64,000 nt of DNA, taken from positions 19,582,501 to 19,646,500 of the forward strand of contig NW_024467106.1 in the NCBI RefSeq assembly GCF_017591425.1, written 5' to 3'. Position numbers and translations under genes: made by a program. The notes below the pieces were generated by a model. The model was not told where the DNA came from, made no database searches, and was given only the letters and a program-made list of their open reading frames with translations. Every line of letters begins with the position of its first letter. Position 1 is the stretch's first letter. Source of the stretch: Ochotona curzoniae (taxonomy: Eukaryota; Chordata; Mammalia; Lagomorpha; Ochotonidae). Below are positions 1-11,770 of this stretch, piece after piece.

Positions 1-760
1 CTGGAACAGGCAGAAGGCACACAGGGGCCAAGCATCCTCAGAGGTGACATGTTGATGGAGGGTAATGGTCGGGTGACCACAACCTGCAATGAGCATTTAT
101 GATATGATAGACATTAGAATAAAGGATGTTCCTGCACAATCCCATTTACTTCTTAGAGCATGCCCACGAGGCCAATACTCCTATATATCTCTACTTCACA
201 GCCCATGAAATGGAGGCTCAGACTTTAAATCAAAGGACACCAGCAGTAACAGTGAAGCTTGGGCTGGGCCGAAGCCATCTCAGAACTTTTAATCACCCAC
301 ATCGCACCTCTTACAGATGCAACGCTAGAAACAAATGATCTAGATGAAAGGCTGATGGACTAACAGCTGCTCTGAACGTGTCCTAAGCTCTCCCCCTTGC
401 TTTCTGGGCCAGCTGGTATACCAGATGCCCTTCCAGGAGGAGACCAACAAGATGCATGATAATGGGTAGCAATGGCATTGAAGACCTACAACATGCAGGA
501 ATCTTGCTATGTCTCACTGGTACATTATCTCAATAGATGCTCCCAGAAACCCTGCAAGGGAAACAATTCCTGATCAGCAGATGAAGACTTGGAGCTTGGA
601 GCTGAAGTAAATTTGCTCAAAGACCCAAGGGAAGAAGTAGGAGAAAGCACACTTGAAAGTGGCTCACATCCTTTCTGCTCTGCCAGGAAAACCCAAGGCA
701 CCACAGCTCAGTGACTCCAGGGGTGTGCTCTGAGCTCCTGGCTACATCTCTATGGTAGTC
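1..760. other. Unannotated non-coding stretch
   Basis: No exon, RNA gene or recognisable repeat was seen. The 70-codon frame at 126-338 has no splice context or familiar motif and looks like chance. Probable intron or intergenic DNA. Confidence 0.4.
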
Positions 761-761
761 T

Positions 762-1030
762 CTAAGTGCCGTGGCTAGTGCTTAAGCCTCCCCTTGGGAC
801 CCCTGAATCCCATAGCAGAGTATCTGGGTTCTGACCCATCTACCTCTTAATGCTGTCCTGGGAGGGAAGAGATGACAGCTCAAGTATTAGCGTACCAGAC
901 ATCCATGTTGGAGACCTGAATTGAATTCCAGGCTTCTAACTTGAGCCTTGCATGCTCTGCAGTGTGATCCAGTAGATGAAAGATTTCCGTCTGCCTGTCT
1001 TTCACACAGGCAAAGAAAATTTAAAATGCC
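762..1030 (+). repeat. Old CSINE copy (diverged)
   Basis: Family landmarks appear in order: a GTGCCGTGGC-like head, a GGGTTCTGACCC box, a GGGAGGGAAGAGATGA core, a GTTGGAGACCTG segment, and the 3' CAGTAGATGAAAGAT ... CTGTCTTTCACACAGGC end. Heavy divergence and loss of CpG sites indicate an old insertion on the plus strand. Confidence 0.7.
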
Positions 1031-1605
1031 ATTTGTTTGCTGCCTCTACTTTAGCTGCCTCAGGTTCTCTAACCCTCCAGATGAATGACTTTGTCTTGAG
1101 CTGAGTGGTTTGAATTCTCTAGATATTGCCTTGCCACTCCCAAGAATGCCTGTTTGTCTTGTACCCAGGTTCAAGTACAATAGCAAGGAGGGCAGCTCAG
1201 CCTCAGGTCCAGATATGGACGGTCCCCAAACAAAGACCAGAAGGTAGAGATCTGAGAACAGGAAATAACAGTGGCTGGGAGGAGGTGGGATTCCTTGCCT
1301 AAGGAACACAACATCTCCAGCTGTGCGGTGCTAGAATGCCAAGATGCTGCTTTGTTGTACAGTCTGGCCTTAACTATTGTTTGACGTCAGGATGGCGCCA
1401 AAGCTGTGAGAGCTCAGCAGAGCCCATACTTGGAATGCTGAACCCACTTCTCTGTCAACCCTTGGCAGCCAACATCCTATTCTCTGTCTTTGAGATTCAC
1501 CTCTTTCACATCCTACATCTAGGTAGATATAAGATGGTACACTAATGATTTTTCTGGGCCTGACTTCTTGTCCTCTAGGCTCATTGCAAATGTCAGGATT
1601 TCCCT
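1031..1605. other. Non-coding stretch, nothing specific
   Basis: Short frames overlap on both strands (1,046-1,309 minus and 1,336-1,545 plus) without splice signals or recognisable domains. Nothing else was identified. Confidence 0.35.
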
Positions 1606-1875
1606 CTTTTTAAGATTTATTTACTTGAAAGACAGAGGAAAAGAGAGATCTTTCTTCCACTTCCATTGTTCCCCAAATGGCCACAAAGGGCATGACTAGG
1701 CCAGGCTGTAGCCAGGAGCCTGGAACTCCATCCAGCTCTCCCACACGGGTAGGTAGCAGGGGCCCACCTGCTCGGACCATCTTTCACTGGCGTCTCAGGC
1801 GCATAAGCAATGAAATGGATCAGACACAGAGCAGTAGGAACTCAAATAAACCAGAACTCATGAGACCCTGACATC
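1606..1875 (-). repeat. Old CSINE copy, reverse orientation
   Basis: Reads AAGATTTATTTACTTGAAAG (reverse of the A-rich tail), then CCCCAAATGGCCAC, CCAGGAGCCTGGAACTCCA and CTCTCCCACACGGGT in the order of a reversed element. The 5' part fades out near 1,870. The frame across it is a by-product. Confidence 0.8.
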
Positions 1876-2944
1876 ACAAGCTCCACTCTTCAGCCAGGGC
1901 ATGATTTCCTCCTTACTAAGGCTAAACTGTAGCCCATTGTGTAAACGAGCCACTTAGCAGCTACTGGCCGTTGAGGTTGATTTGATTTGGTGTAGGGAAC
2001 CTTTTTTCTTCCAAGGGCCATTTGGATATTTACAACATCATTCATGAGCCACATCAAATCAACTTAAAAGTTAGCCAGCTATAGATGTATTGAATTCTGA
2101 ATCCCTACGGTGGTTGCCATGGCAGGGTCAGACCAAGTGATCCTGCAAGCCTTCTACAGACAGCCCCGTTTCAGTTCGTTGGCTACAGCGAACTGCGCTA
2201 CAGTGAGCACGGCAGTGCAGGCATCTCTGACAAGACTGAGTCCATCCCCTCTGGGTGTACACACAGGAGGATTGCTGGATCATACTGCCGCTCTAGCTCT
2301 CCTTTATTTAGCTTCCACTGCACTCCCTCCTCCCGCCCCTCATTCTTGAAGCTGGAACCAAAGGCCTGGCCATCCCTTCCAAACTGATCTACATTCCTGA
2401 GTCTGCCTCCCTCCAGGTCCCTCCACCTTGACAAGCCTTTCTCTTTCTCACGTTCTCAGCAACCTTCCGCATCAAATCAGCAGCCCCTGGAAGCTGGCCG
2501 GTGACTCTGTACACCCTAGCAGGCACGGGGCTGCAGGCGATTCTCCAGGCTATTGTAGGAGAGGCCTGAGGATGGGACTTGCAAGTGGGAAGCTATTTAT
2601 CAGCCCTGTCAGTCCTGGGCTACTCTCCCAGCCCTCCTTCCCAGAGACTCAGCAGGGAGCCAGCATCAGGAGGCCTGTGTCTCTCCTTTAGGGTTTTAAT
2701 GACCCAAAGTCTGAATCACAACCTCTGAACTCTGAACAGTTTCTGAGGTTTCATTAACATGCCACCCTGCCAATGAAATTTTCCCTTCCAATGACAGAAT
2801 TATTCATCGCAATTACTACATAATAATTTGGGTTTGGGTTTTTGAACCGCCTGAAAAATAAACACCACACTAAAAATTTCTCCTAGCACTGCAAATTGCT
2901 ATCTGCCAATGTTTTATTCCTCAAAAAGGAAAAATCAATTGGGG
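1876..2944. other. Repeat-poor non-coding stretch with a TAAT-rich block
   Basis: No repeat was recognised. Overlapping frames at 2,110-2,691 on both strands lack splice support. From about 2,690 to 2,940 the sequence is AT-rich with several homeodomain-type cores (TTTAATGA, CATTAACA, GCAATTACTA, TAATAATTTG) and no repeat signature, which would suit a conserved regulatory element. Confidence 0.35.
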
Positions 2945-3180
2945 GGCATAGTTTTCACACCATCTTTTAAAAACTGTGGAACACTATATGCAATTGGCCA
3001 TTTAAATCCTTTTAAAGACTAGAATGCAGTATCATTGACCTCCACAATGTTGTGCAACCATTTCCACTATTTCCAAAATTTCTTCATCACCCCAAACAAA
3101 TTCTGTACCAATTAAGCAATGCTAGTCATGATTTTTGAAGCATTATATGGGACTAATCAGGACACAGAATCCAAATAAAT
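2945..3180 (-). repeat. L1M-type LINE 3' UTR fragment, reverse
   Basis: The stretch with ATGTTGTGCAACCATTTCCA, TTTCTTCATCACCCCAAACA and CTGTACCAATTAAGCAAT matches my memory of the reverse complement of ancient L1M 3' ends. Strongly diverged and non-coding. Confidence 0.5.
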
Positions 3181-4665
3181 GGATTACATCTTCATAGCAA
3201 ACATAAGCGGAAAGAGCCTAGAAGGAAAGAAAATGAATGATTTTATTAAGGCCGCAGAATAACAACCCTATCCTACTTTCTGAATTTCGAACAATTCATT
3301 AACACTTGTCTATCATTATTTGAGGGTATTTGAAAGTTAAAAAGAAAAAGGTCACCTTATTTGTTTGACTTATGAACCTCAAGCACTCAAATTAACTTTC
3401 TGCATTAAAATCCACATTTTCAATTTGCTCTCATATAAAGAGATGGCTCTCTTCTGTTTTTTTTTTTTTAATCTACCAATATAATTCTATTAGGACCAGC
3501 AATATTTGCAGGAATTAAAATGGTAATCAGCTTTGAAAGAAAACTCTGGTTATCTTCACCCCAACCTCAGCTGACCTGAGATCCTCTTTCTAAACTCACT
3601 TTTACAACAAACCAAATAACTCAAATGCTTTTGCACCTGTCTGGGTAAGCCTCTGCCTGGTCTCTGGTATGAGAACACATCCCGCCCAGATAACATCAAT
3701 CAGTGGTTAACAACTGCAGATAATGCCTTCCAGCTTAACCTTCAATGGAGTTAATTGATGACTTCTCTTCCATTAAGGGTGCGCCATGCACATCAAAGCA
3801 TTGTTTGGGAAGGCAGCAAAAACAGACTGGAGAGATGGAGGTTCTTTAACCCTTGGGGCTAATTGCTGGAATTGAATATTTCCTAATGGAGATAGCAGCT
3901 TTCCCTTTAATGCACAGCCATTTGTTTGGAGACTGCAACAGCCCTTCCATCTCCCGACTGTTGATGGACGTCTACATACAAGCATGCTTGTGCTCACACA
4001 CAATGCAACACAGACTTTGAGCTCCAAACCGTCAAACCCACTCCTGGATGGTTTTCTCCTCTTACCCTGGCCTCCTATCTTGCTATACCCGGGGTCTGTA
4101 CACGTGTCCTCCAGGCAAGGCAGCCATGGAGCTGCAGAGGGAAAGAACAAGCTTGGGAACCCATTATCAATCACACTCTCCTCTGAGCACAGTCCCCCGA
4201 GGGAATCATCTTTTCTCCCCAGGACCTTACTCAGGACCCAGACAAGCCCTGGGCTGGTTACAAGTAAAGCTCCCGCCTTCACTGTGCGGAGCTGTTTTTC
4301 TTGCTCTCTTGGGTTCTCCTACCTGCCAGCAATCTCTACCCAGCTCTCCAGGTCTCTGACATTTGCAGTGAGCTCTCTTAAGACCATGTTCACCAACTCT
4401 CATTGTCTGGGGGTAACTGACCCCACTGAGACTCTGGGCCATTCCATCAGGTTCTCTACCTGATATTAAGCCGCGTCTGACTAAGAAAGCAGCTCCATCA
4501 GTGCAAAAGCAGGCAAGTGGAGCCACTCAATTGTTTCTAAGGCAACACTGCTGGTGATGAGTAATAATCTGTGTATTAACATTAAGAAAAGCAAGAATAA
4601 GGAATATGTCTTTAACAGGAAGAATTTGAAGACCACAGGAACGCTCATCTAGGGAGAATATAAAG
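3181..4665. other. Repeat-poor non-coding stretch; candidate regulatory block
   Basis: No repeat was recognised. Between 3,720 and 3,960 there is a dense cluster of TAAT-type cores (GTTAATTGATGA, TCCATTAAGGG, GCTAATTGCTGG, TCCTAATGG, CTTTAATGCAC) in otherwise complex sequence. Frames of 169 codons (minus, 3,773-4,282) and 159 codons (plus, 3,984-4,463) overlap each other on opposite strands and show no domain, so I treat both as chance. Confidence 0.4.
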
Positions 4666-4667
4666 CA

Positions 4668-4960
4668 GATACAACTGGCCCTCGGCACCTGCAGATGCTG
4701 CTTCCAGGGAACCCACCAACTGAAGGCCTAAAATACTTGGGAAAAGAAACTGTATCTGTATTAAAACTATAAATTTTTCTTGCCATTATTCCCTAAACAA
4801 TACAGTGTAACAACTGTTTATATCATACTTACCTCCTATTAGATATCATAAATAACCCAGAGATAATTTATAGTCTACAGGTGGATGTGGATGGGCTCCA
4901 TGCAGATACTCTGCCATTTCATGTCAGGGACCCGAGCATTCCTGGACCCAGACACCCATG
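4668..4960 (-). mobile_element. MER2-like (Tigger/pogo group) DNA transposon remnant
   Basis: Features recalled from the MER2 end sequence are present: ACTGGCCCTCGGCACCTGCAG at the left, then CTTGCCATTATTCCCTAAAC, AATACAGTGTAACAACTGTT, TATTAGATATCATAAATAA, and CATTTCATGTCAGGGACCCG at the right. It is non-autonomous, non-coding and moderately diverged. The strand is given relative to the usual repeat library orientation as I remember it. Confidence 0.8.
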
Positions 4961-6515
4961 ACACCAAGGGGAAAAAAAAAAAAAAGAAAAACACCACCAT
5001 ATACTACTAAACGGTCTGGGCTGTTTTGCCTTATTGGCCAGCTATTTCTTACAGGATTACACTTCAGTCCAAAAGTTTTGGAATGAAAACCACAGAGACA
5101 ATTGTTAAAATGAACTAGCTGAAGGAGCTCGCATGTCTAAAAGCATGTTTGCGATGAAGTTAGATCTTCCTGGATATAGCTGCTGATAAATTTCATGTCC
5201 ACCCATGTTAAACAAAAAGGAGAGATTTGCTCTACAGTTAGGAGCAGTGAAACACAGCAATGCTGAGGTACATCTCATTAATTCAGTGGTTTCACAAAGG
5301 TGAACAGCAGGGTGTGTCAAATAAGGGCAAAGATGAAGGATTTTAAACACATTCATTTGTACCCAACAAAAGGACCTCATTGCAAATCAATTCCTAATGA
5401 TTTCCTTAATCACACCGACACAGTATGTGAGCACATGTGGCTTAGTGTCAAGACTCCTTCAAAACAATAACCACCCAATGTCAATGGCAAAACTGCCCCA
5501 AACGTTAAAGTGTGGTTTCTCCCAAGTGCACTGAAGTTGATCAACTGCAAAGTATGATTTACAACGCAACCACATTTGAAGAAAAACTAGCATTAACAGC
5601 ATGCTCTTTTCTGGTATACTTGGTCAAGCACTTGCTCAAGAAGGATGCAGTACCTTATAAAAAAACTGGCTGAATTCACAGTGCAGAAAGGGTCCTAACT
5701 TTGCTCCTTTTGCCACCTTTATTTCTCCTGTAAAATGGGGATACTTCATAAGATGATGCCGTATCCACTTATCTGAGAGACAACATCACTAAGCTGGGCG
5801 AGCAAGTACACAGACAACTCACCACACCTGTTACCATTTTGCATTTTGCAGCACCAGGAAGATGGAGACTTCAGTGGCAACCTGACAAGAGACAGTCTGG
5901 AACTAGGAACATGATGCTTCCCCAAAAGATACATAACAAAGCAGAATTCAAGGTTTGAAAGACTGCAATAACCAGGTGAAAGATCTCAAGCCAGTCCAGG
6001 TTTTAAAGCACATTCCAAACTGAACAGAAGAACGAGGTCTTGAGATGGGCTTCATTCCACATTTGTGAGCTTTGGCAACTCTCTATCTTGAGTTTGCCTT
6101 CTTGGAATTCCTAGGCTGTGTCCATTCTACTCATCCCAAATATTTAGGTCTCAGGGGTTTTCCAGGCCATTGGAGCTGATAAACCAAGGGCTTATACCAG
6201 CTCTAAAAGCCATCCTTCAGATCTTGATAAGCTGAGGCCTCTAAGGTGTGTGTGTGCTTATTTTTCCAGCCGCTGGAGCACAAGCAGATTAATCTTTAAC
6301 TGTTTTTACCACAAGTGTTTATGTGAATGCAGAGAACAGCACTTAGAGCTTCAGGTAGCAGACGACTGTGCTCATGGAGGAATAGCACACATGACTTAAG
6401 TCAATTTCAACTTCAATCTCAATTTGTTTGGCGCTAAATATCTGAGCCCTAAAGACCTGGACAGAAGTCAAACTATGATAGCTGGCCCTAAAAAAAAAAA
6501 AGCTCTACTGCAGAT
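4961..6515. other. Non-coding stretch, nothing specific
   Basis: Poly(A) at 4,972-4,985 follows the MER2-like element. The rest is complex single-copy-looking sequence. Frames at 5,105-5,380 and 5,746-5,934 on the minus strand have no splice context or motif. Confidence 0.35.
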
Positions 6516-6855
6516 GAAGGCCCAGTGTGTATGTGGCACACTGATTCAAGTTGCAACCTCAGATGCCAGTACCCCCTCTGGGTACTGGTTTGAGTCCTGG
6601 CTACTTCCAATCCAGCTTCCTGCTTACAGCGCCTGGGAAAGCAGCAGCAGATTACCCAAGTGCATGGGCCAGTGCCACTCATGCGGGTGACTAGGTCAGA
6701 CTTCATCCTGATCACTCAGCACTGGTTATCGTGGCATCTGGGGAGTAAATCAGAGGGTATGTGCGTCTGTGCGTGTGTGTGCATGTGTGTGTGTGTGTGT
6801 GTGTGTGTGTCCTCTCTCTTCATAACTCTACCTTTTGAATAAAAATTAAAGAGGT
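6516..6855 (+). repeat. CSINE copy carrying a (TG)n microsatellite
   Basis: Element landmarks are GGCCCAGTGTGTATGTGGCACA, GGTTTGAGTCCTGGCTACTTCC, CCAGCTTCCTGCTTACAG, GGGAAAGCAGCAGCAGAT, GGGGAGTAAATCAGAGG and a TTTGAATAAAAATTAAA end. The usual pyrimidine block before the tail is interrupted by an expanded TG run at about 6,762-6,811. Confidence 0.85.
6762..6811. repeat. (TG)n dinucleotide microsatellite
   Basis: A nearly pure TG run with a few TGCG interruptions at its start, located inside the 3' part of a CSINE. Probably length-variable. Confidence 0.9.
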
Positions 6856-7087
6856 GGGGGACTAGAATTGTGTGGCCAAATGACAAATATGCCACCATTG
6901 GGGAGCTTCAGAAGGCTCCACTGTTCCAGGATATAGACCCTTGCCAGACCCTTGGTAAACTTGCCAGATGCTGTGAACATACAGCTGGCACTCAAATGTG
7001 AGAAATTCAAAGGATCACAATATATGCCCAAAAGAAGAAAGCATGTGGCTCCAAGTCCACAGCTGTGCCAACAAAAGTAACATATAT

Positions 7088-7318
7088 GGGCCTGATGTCA
7101 TAGCCTAGCAGCTAAAGTCCTTGCCTTGCACGTGCTGGGATCCCATATGGGCACCAGTTCGTGTCCTGTCTGTTCCATTTCCTTTCAGCTCCCTGCTTGT
7201 GACCTTGGAAAGCACTGTGGATGGCCCAAAGCTTCGTACCCTGTACTGGTGGGAGACCCGGAAGAAACTCCTGGCTCCTAGCTTCAGGGATCAGTTCTGC
7301 TCAGACTGGGAAGGGGAC
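7088..7318 (+). repeat. CSINE copy, 3' truncated
   Basis: Begins GGGCCTGATGTCATAGCCTA and keeps AGTCCTTGCCTTGCACGTG, GGGATCCCATATGGGCACC, CCCTGCTTGTGACCTTGG and GGGAGACCCGGAAGAA. The tail and pyrimidine block are missing after about 7,318. Confidence 0.9.
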
Positions 7319-8813
7319 AGGAACCTGTTCTGAGCAGGAGAACCAGCCTGCAGAGGTGCTATGGTGGGAGTGACAGGGCAAGGACCACAAACAGCTCTGG
7401 CTTTGGTAGCTTGGATGAAGGGGGGGAGCCACACCTGTGAACGGGTGTCTGAAGCGTTGACTGGAGCCAGACGATGCAGATTTGGGTCTTTGTTTTAAGC
7501 ACCATAGAAGCAATTAAAGCCTAGGAGTGGGTGGACAATGATAGAGTCTTCAGTTTCTGTCCTGACAGTGGCCTGGCAGGTTTTATAAATGTCTCTGAGG
7601 CCAGCAGTCTGGTCAAGGATAGGGGTACTGCATCACCAACTGCCCTGGACTCAGGGTATCTTGGGCCACCCTGGATCGCCAAGAGGCAGTGCCCAAGAAC
7701 AATCCTGTGGCCCCAGGATGAATGAGGACAAGCCCAGAAATGATCTTTTTACTTTTAAACACCTATTATTTTTTTTCTCCTTAATCATTTTAAAGTTAGC
7801 CCTGGTGGGGGGAACACACACACAAAAATATGATGCCAGCGACACTGGATGAAAAAGCTTATACTCTAACATTTCATACACAATAGTAAATTCAGTCCCA
7901 GGACAGAGAAGTCAAGCCTGGTCCATGAGGCACCCTTTAGCTAATGAGGATATATTCCCGCTTTCAGATGGCCCTGGATGGGCAGTGGAGCCTGAAAGTG
8001 CTGATCAGATAAAATTTTCTGCACAATATAAAGAGGGCGAGATTTACCACTGACCAAAACTGGTTCCGGGTCCTGATCCTGCACCTGCTCACTACAGGAC
8101 AGGTTGAATGGCATCACTGAACCCCAGTTTCCTTATGCGAAGCTGGACCAAGAGCATGAGCAGTGGGGTGTCACCACGTTACGGGAGACAGCGTGTGCAG
8201 CATACACAGTGCCATGCCTGGCTGCAGAGATGCACATGGTGGCAGAGGTGTTGGTGGTTCCTGGAGGCCTTGGGAGGACCCACAGCTCGTTGTGGACTGC
8301 TTCCATGGGCTCTCATTAGTGAGTCATGTGTTAAATACAAAAGGGCAAGGAACAAGGAAGAGAAAAACCTGTCACACAGAGGACTTCACAGTGAACGCGG
8401 TTGATTCCCTTTCCTTGCATGTTAAAAGGACCGCAGGCAGCAGCTGCACAGGGTTTCAGGCAGGTCCACAGCTGGCAGCTGTGGTTACTGTCTGGGGAGG
8501 GGGTGGAAGACCGGGCAGCAGCTGCCCCAAGACTGCAGCTGTTTGCAACCAAAAGCTGAGTGTGCGGCTGCCTTTGTCTGCCATCCCGGCCCATCCAGGA
8601 GGCACTGCCGTCTTTTCCTAACCTTCTGTTGGTCTTTCAAGCAGATCCAGAAAGCATAAGGAAAGAGAAATAGCTCCAGCACATGCCTTAGGCACAATGT
8701 CAAGAGAGGGCTCAGTGTGCACAACTCCCTTAGCTGCTAAGAGCTTTCAGGGAGGGGAGTTCCAGAGTTAAAACATTCACGGGCAAAGTTTCCAGGGGCA
8801 CTTTGCAAACTTC
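7319..8813. other. Non-coding stretch with only chance frames
   Basis: Several overlapping frames on both strands lie at 7,301-7,881 and 8,104-8,724 (longest 152 codons, plus). Three plus frames cover the same bases and none is flanked by convincing splice sites, so none is annotated as coding. The area is moderately GC-rich but has few CpG dinucleotides. Confidence 0.35.
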
Positions 8814-9140
8814 ATATTTAAAGACAGGCAGAGAGAGAGAGAGAAATATAGACAGAGAATCTGTCTGCTGGCTCACTGTCCAAATGCCCACAAAAGTAGA
8901 GCTGAAGCAGGGCAAAGTCGAGAGCTGAGAACTTAGTTCAGCTCTCCCACATGGTTGTCAGGGACTCAACTAACTTGAGTCATCACCCGCTGTTTCCCAA
9001 GGTGTGCATTAGGAGGAAGTTGGCATCAGCAGAGCTGGGGCCCCACTACAGGATCCAAGGGGCTCAAACCCTGGTGTCCCAGTACGGGATGCAGGCATCC
9101 CAAGCAACATCTTCACTGCTAAGCTAAAAGCCCAACCTGC
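8814..9140 (-). repeat. Old CSINE copy, reverse orientation
   Basis: Reversed landmarks: TATTTAAAGACAGGCAGAGAGA tail, ATCTGTCTGCTGGCTCACTGTC, CAAATGCCCACAAAAGT, AGCTCTCCCACATGGTTGTCAG, and a 5' head remnant CTGCTAAGCTAAAAGCCCA. Diverged. Confidence 0.75.
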
Positions 9141-11024
9141 ATGTCTTTGAAAATTCCTTATTTTAGTAGGATTTGAAACACCTGCAAAGGAGACACCACT
9201 GGTCAAAGGTCTGATAGTCACACCAGAAGCTGGCCAGCTCTTACAAGCCACAATGCCTATAAGATATTCTTCATAATCTCACTCCCATTAACTCTAGCTC
9301 CTAGTACTTGTTTCCACAGTTGGCACCCTGGGCTCGCTGGACACAGGTCTTTAGTTTCAGGGCAAATCTTGAGACACAGCCTCTTCATATTTGAACCAAA
9401 ACCTGAGCCCACTTTCTTACAGGTGCCTGCAACATTAGGCACTTGCTACCTCAGTGCCCGCTCTTAGACTAAGAAACTAGGTCCAGAAATACACAGGTAC
9501 CGCCTGCCTTCTAGAAGGGCAGGAGGCTGGCCTTCCTTGCCAACATCCCAATACAGCAGCAGGGCAGCCTTGCCTCTCTCTGGGCCCAGAACACACTCCA
9601 GGCCCATCCTTCCAAGCCCAAGCTTGAGGCTAAGAGCAAATCTCTAACCACTGCCACACGATTGTTTGCTGGAAGAAATCTCCTGCCAGGGTCTTAGTAC
9701 ACCACTGCATGAACTGCTTCGGTTACAAGTTGCAGACTTTAAGTGTGTTACATGCATGAACTGGAAGATTTTCCTCCAGGCTCCTCTCCCACCTATTCTT
9801 GCCTTTCTCCTCTCAGCTCCCAGAGCTAAATTATATGCCCCAGATGCTCCCTGGCTGGAAAGAGGAGAGAGGAAACCAAAGGGAACACCAAAAGGTAATT
9901 TAGACCAATTTGCTCCTACTCACTAGGAAATGGACATCAATCAAAAGCCTTCTGCAGCACAAATCTACAAAATCCCTATTATTTTCTGCCTGTTCCAGCA
10001 CAGCTATTGCAGGACAAGCTTGATTTGGACACACGGTTGTGAGTTACGGTTCCTCTGGCCCATTTCTCATTTTTCAGACTCTGCAATAGCTCCATGCAAA
10101 GCAAATGAGACTTCATAATAGACTCTGCTACAATTCCAGCCCCTGGAGGCAAACCTATTCATTAACTGCAAGTGAGGTCACTGCCATCCATCTGCTAGGA
10201 AAAGCCGCTGCGTGCTGTCCACACCGTGGAAGGGAGACACAAAATGCTACCGGCTGATAGCTTGCACCTCCTTGGGTTGCCCTCCCAAAGATAATTGCTT
10301 AGGATTCTCAGGAAAACATCTCGCTCGTAGTTGCCTCGAAACTGGAGCCATTTCTCACTGATACTAATCTCACTGGTGCAAAGGAAGCCAGTTGTCCTTA
10401 TCCTAAGTACCAGATGTCAGTAGAAGGAAGAAATCCCCAAACCGCAGCTCAGAAGGCTGCTGGCAGCTGAAGCCTACGGGGCAACTCTGCAAGCCCACAG
10501 GGTTTCCATTACTACATAAACAGATTCAGTGGGAAAACATGGCCACATTGCACCATCTACAGTAATCCTGTCTTCCGAAGTATTCAAGAGGAAACTGCCA
10601 AGATGAGTCATATTTTTCTTTACTATGTGGCCAAAATGTGTTGCTGATTTTTTGGTAGTGGTGATTTCTTAAGATTGCCTCTATGTTGCAACAGGAAGCT
10701 GTAACATTTCAGAGTCAAAATTTGGGGAATGGAAAGCAATAGCTTATTCGTTTCTAGAGCTGGTGGAAATGCTGGCATGTTCTCCAGTGTTGTCAGTCTA
10801 GCTATTTGTTTTGGACAGAACAGAGGAGGAGGAGCAAGGCTGGTGGGAGGGCAGCTGCAGGGAAAGAGCAGTGAAGGTCAAATGCTGAGGTTCCCAGGTC
10901 ACAGCACCATCATTCCTTGGGTTTGCTTCTGCACCAACCCAGAAACTAACCCCAGCTTGTGACGTGCACACCTGACAACGTACCAACAGCTTGGTCTCTG
11001 TGCCAGGGAACATGAGTTCTCAAA
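9141..11024. other. Long repeat-poor non-coding stretch
   Basis: No repeat was recognised over almost 1.9 kb, which is unusual here, where a SINE occurs every 1.6 kb on average. Small frames at 9,666-9,926 and 10,729-10,962 show no motif. The sequence around 10,130-10,420 is complex and could hold conserved non-coding DNA. Confidence 0.35.
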
Positions 11025-11092
11025 CTGTCATTCACTCACCTTGAGCAAGTCACTTATCTGCCTTAGTTTACACAAGCAGTGCCACAACACTT
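11025..11092 (+). repeat. MIR core fragment
   Basis: TCACTCACCTTGAGCAAGTC followed by ACTTATCTGCCTTAGTTTAC matches the well-known MIR core (tgaccttgggcaagtcacttaacctc...cagttt). Short and old. Confidence 0.6.
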
Positions 11093-11438
11093 TCCTTGAG
11101 GTGTAACCCCAGAGCATCAAAGTCACCCACTTATAGCATGCAATACCCTGGATTTTTGTGTATCCACAGACTCGGTAACATCATTGCCGATGCTGATTTT
11201 TTGTTTTTATTGTTGAATGAATCAGAAGTTGAAAAGTAACATGGTTTCCAGTGCCAGGTTATATTCTGAACCCTTCTTTGAATAAATTCATCAACGTCCC
11301 CTACACATCGATGAAATGGTATTACTATTATCTCATTCCACTGTTCAGTCAACTTCAATTTGGATTTAGGCAGGTTGGCCAAAAACCCATCATTCAAAAC
11401 CAATTTGAAAAGCCTGTGACTCTATGAAAAGCTCACAT
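11093..11438. other. Non-coding stretch with a minus-strand frame
   Basis: A 90-codon minus-strand frame at 11,131-11,403 has a fairly protein-like composition, including a WNEIIVIPFHRCVGDVDEFI segment. I see no acceptor or donor pair, do not recognise it, and rate it as probable chance or an unrecognised old repeat. Confidence 0.3.
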
Positions 11439-11770
11439 ATTGAGCTGGTGCAGTAACCTTGTGGCTGAGGTCTTCGCCTTGCATGCACCAGGATCCCATA
11501 TGGGTGCAGTTTTGTGTCCCAGTTGCTCCACTTCCCTTCCAGTTTCCGGCTTGTGGCCTGGGGTTGGGAGGGTGGTTGAGAACTGCCCAGGGCCTTGGGA
11601 CCCTGCACCCTTGTGGCAGACCAGGAAGAGACTCCTGGCTTTGGAATGGCTTAGCACCAGCTGTTGTAGTCGCTTGGGGAGTGAACCAATGAACAGAAGA
11701 TCTTTCTCTCTGTCTCCCCTTCTCTGTAGATCTGACTGTCCAATGGAAATAAATAAGCCTTAAAAAAACA
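11439..11770 (+). repeat. CSINE copy, near full length
   Basis: GAGCTGGTGCAGTAACCTTG head, CTTCGCCTTGCATGCACCAG, GGATCCCATATGGGTGCAG, CTTGTGGCCTGGGG, GGGAGTGAACCAATGAACAG, CTGTCTCCCCTTCTCTGTAG, and a GGAAATAAATAAGCC tail. Confidence 0.92.

Noticed and set aside
3773..4463. Opposed frames of 169 (minus) and 159 (plus) codons
   Set aside because: They overlap each other on opposite strands, lack splice context and show no domain.
8104..8621. Three overlapping plus frames up to 152 codons
   Set aside because: Three reading frames cover the same bases and antisense frames also occur, so this is chance openness.
11131..11403. 90-codon minus-strand frame with protein-like composition
   Set aside because: No acceptor or donor in frame and no family resemblance that I can defend. 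Left as unassigned.
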